A stretch of 9,851 bases of DNA from Candidatus Pacearchaeota archaeon (GTDB taxonomy: Archaea > Nanoarchaeota > Nanoarchaeia > Pacearchaeales > GW2011-AR1). Location: the NCBI GenBank assembly GCA_023228245.1, contig JALOBN010000075.1, positions 1 to 9,851 on the forward strand, read 5' to 3'. The position numbers were made by a program, and so were the translations under genes. The notes beneath the pieces are model-generated. The model saw only the letters and a program-made list of their open reading frames with translations, did not search any database and was not told the DNA's origin. This document shows, piece after piece, positions 9,613-9,851 of the stretch (position 1 is its first letter; every line of letters starts with the position of its first letter).

Positions 9613-9851
9613 ATGTCCAAGCATTTTTGTCATTCGTGCGGGGTCCGATTATCCCGGCAAACTGCTTATAAGAATCCCAAAAATAGACGAAGATATAGAC
9701 GGATTTGTAAAGAATGTAGCAAAAAGCAAAGTATTGCAAATCGGATAAAGAACAACGCGATTAGTCGCCTAATATTGAAGGGAAAATATCGAAAGATAAC
9801 AATCTCCTTCCAATCACCTGAAGCCAAAAAGCATTTCCTCTTATACCGCCG
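9613..9851 (+). CDS. Basic zinc-ribbon protein, C-terminus outside window
   Basis: The frame is open from ATG 9613 to the end of the window (79 codons, no stop). Cys6/Cys9 (C-H-S-C-G) and Cys32/Cys35 (C-K-E-C) form a zinc ribbon, with a very basic stretch between (N-R-R-R-Y-R-R-I) and after. Later residues (I-T-I-S-F-Q-S-P-E-A-K-K-H-F) suggest a beta strand and helix. The build resembles the N-terminal zinc knuckle found in phage DNA-binding and HNH-type proteins, but no HNH motif is in the visible part. It has its own promoter, structured leader and a strong ribosome binding site. Confidence 0.7.
   Translation, partial: MSKHFCHSCGVRLSRQTAYKNPKNRRRYRRICKECSKKQSIANRIKNNAISRLILKGKYRKITISFQSPEAKKHFLLYR

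Noticed and set aside
1..9851. CRISPR array, insertion sequence or long terminal repeats
   Set aside because: No regularly spaced repeats, transposase or long inverted repeats were seen; the only clear direct repeat is the 16-bp pair at 1959 and 2259.

Overview
The window reads as archaeal accessory DNA, most likely an early or replication region of a virus, provirus or plasmid. Promoters are TATA boxes with upstream A-rich BRE-like elements. Ribosome binding sites are strong and match the archaeal 16S tail (GGAGG, AGGTGAT). The thymidylate synthase is of the archaeal type. Most genes are tiny, unrecognised and packed with 1-20 base overlaps. Frequent CxxC zinc-ribbon microproteins and moderate GC fit a methanogen or ANME-type euryarchaeal host, but this host guess is inference only. 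No integrase, capsid, terminase, portal, replicase, rRNA, complete tRNA or CRISPR array is visible.

Layout. Bases 1-734 carry a leftward chain of at least five overlapping small genes: an alpha/beta microprotein, a zinc ribbon, two small unknowns and a gene running off the left end. Bases 735-865 hold back-to-back promoters. From 866 a rightward, mostly overlapping chain runs to 7544. It has two breaks that are rich in inverted repeats (about 1430-1594 and 5836-5976). Its recognisable members are a Cys-rich protein and a zinc ribbon (989-1429), a two-helix membrane peptide (3140), an ASCH-domain protein (4031), an XPF/ERCC4-type nuclease with C-terminal helix-hairpin-helix motifs (4788), thymidylate synthase (6443) and two adjacent winged-helix-like proteins (7093, 7284). 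A T-run ends this block. A strong, probably leaderless promoter then starts a second, visibly more AT-rich module (7624-9491): a small protein, a ParB-like DNA-binding protein fused to a zinc ribbon, an unknown 193-residue protein and another zinc ribbon. After a second T-run, a new promoter drives a basic zinc-ribbon protein cut by the right end.

How the genes may work together: thymidylate synthase (dTMP supply), the ERCC4 nuclease (branched or flap DNA), the ParB-like protein and the winged-helix proteins suggest genome replication, processing and control. The zinc ribbons look like small nucleic-acid-binding or host-modulating factors.

Most unusual signals: (1) 5'-leader hairpins of very similar build at 832-854 and 9574-9598, each starting about where transcription should begin, with a 9-nt loop containing TTACCA, and ending within 2 bases of an AGGAG ribosome binding site; (2) a run of stem-loops at 1429-1607 with two mutually exclusive pairings around the ribosome binding site of a gene that lacks a normal start codon at the expected place; (3) a 16-bp direct repeat exactly 300 bp apart that puts the same five-residue N-terminus on a 30-codon ORF and on a 294-residue gene, as if a small gene had been inserted at a start codon.
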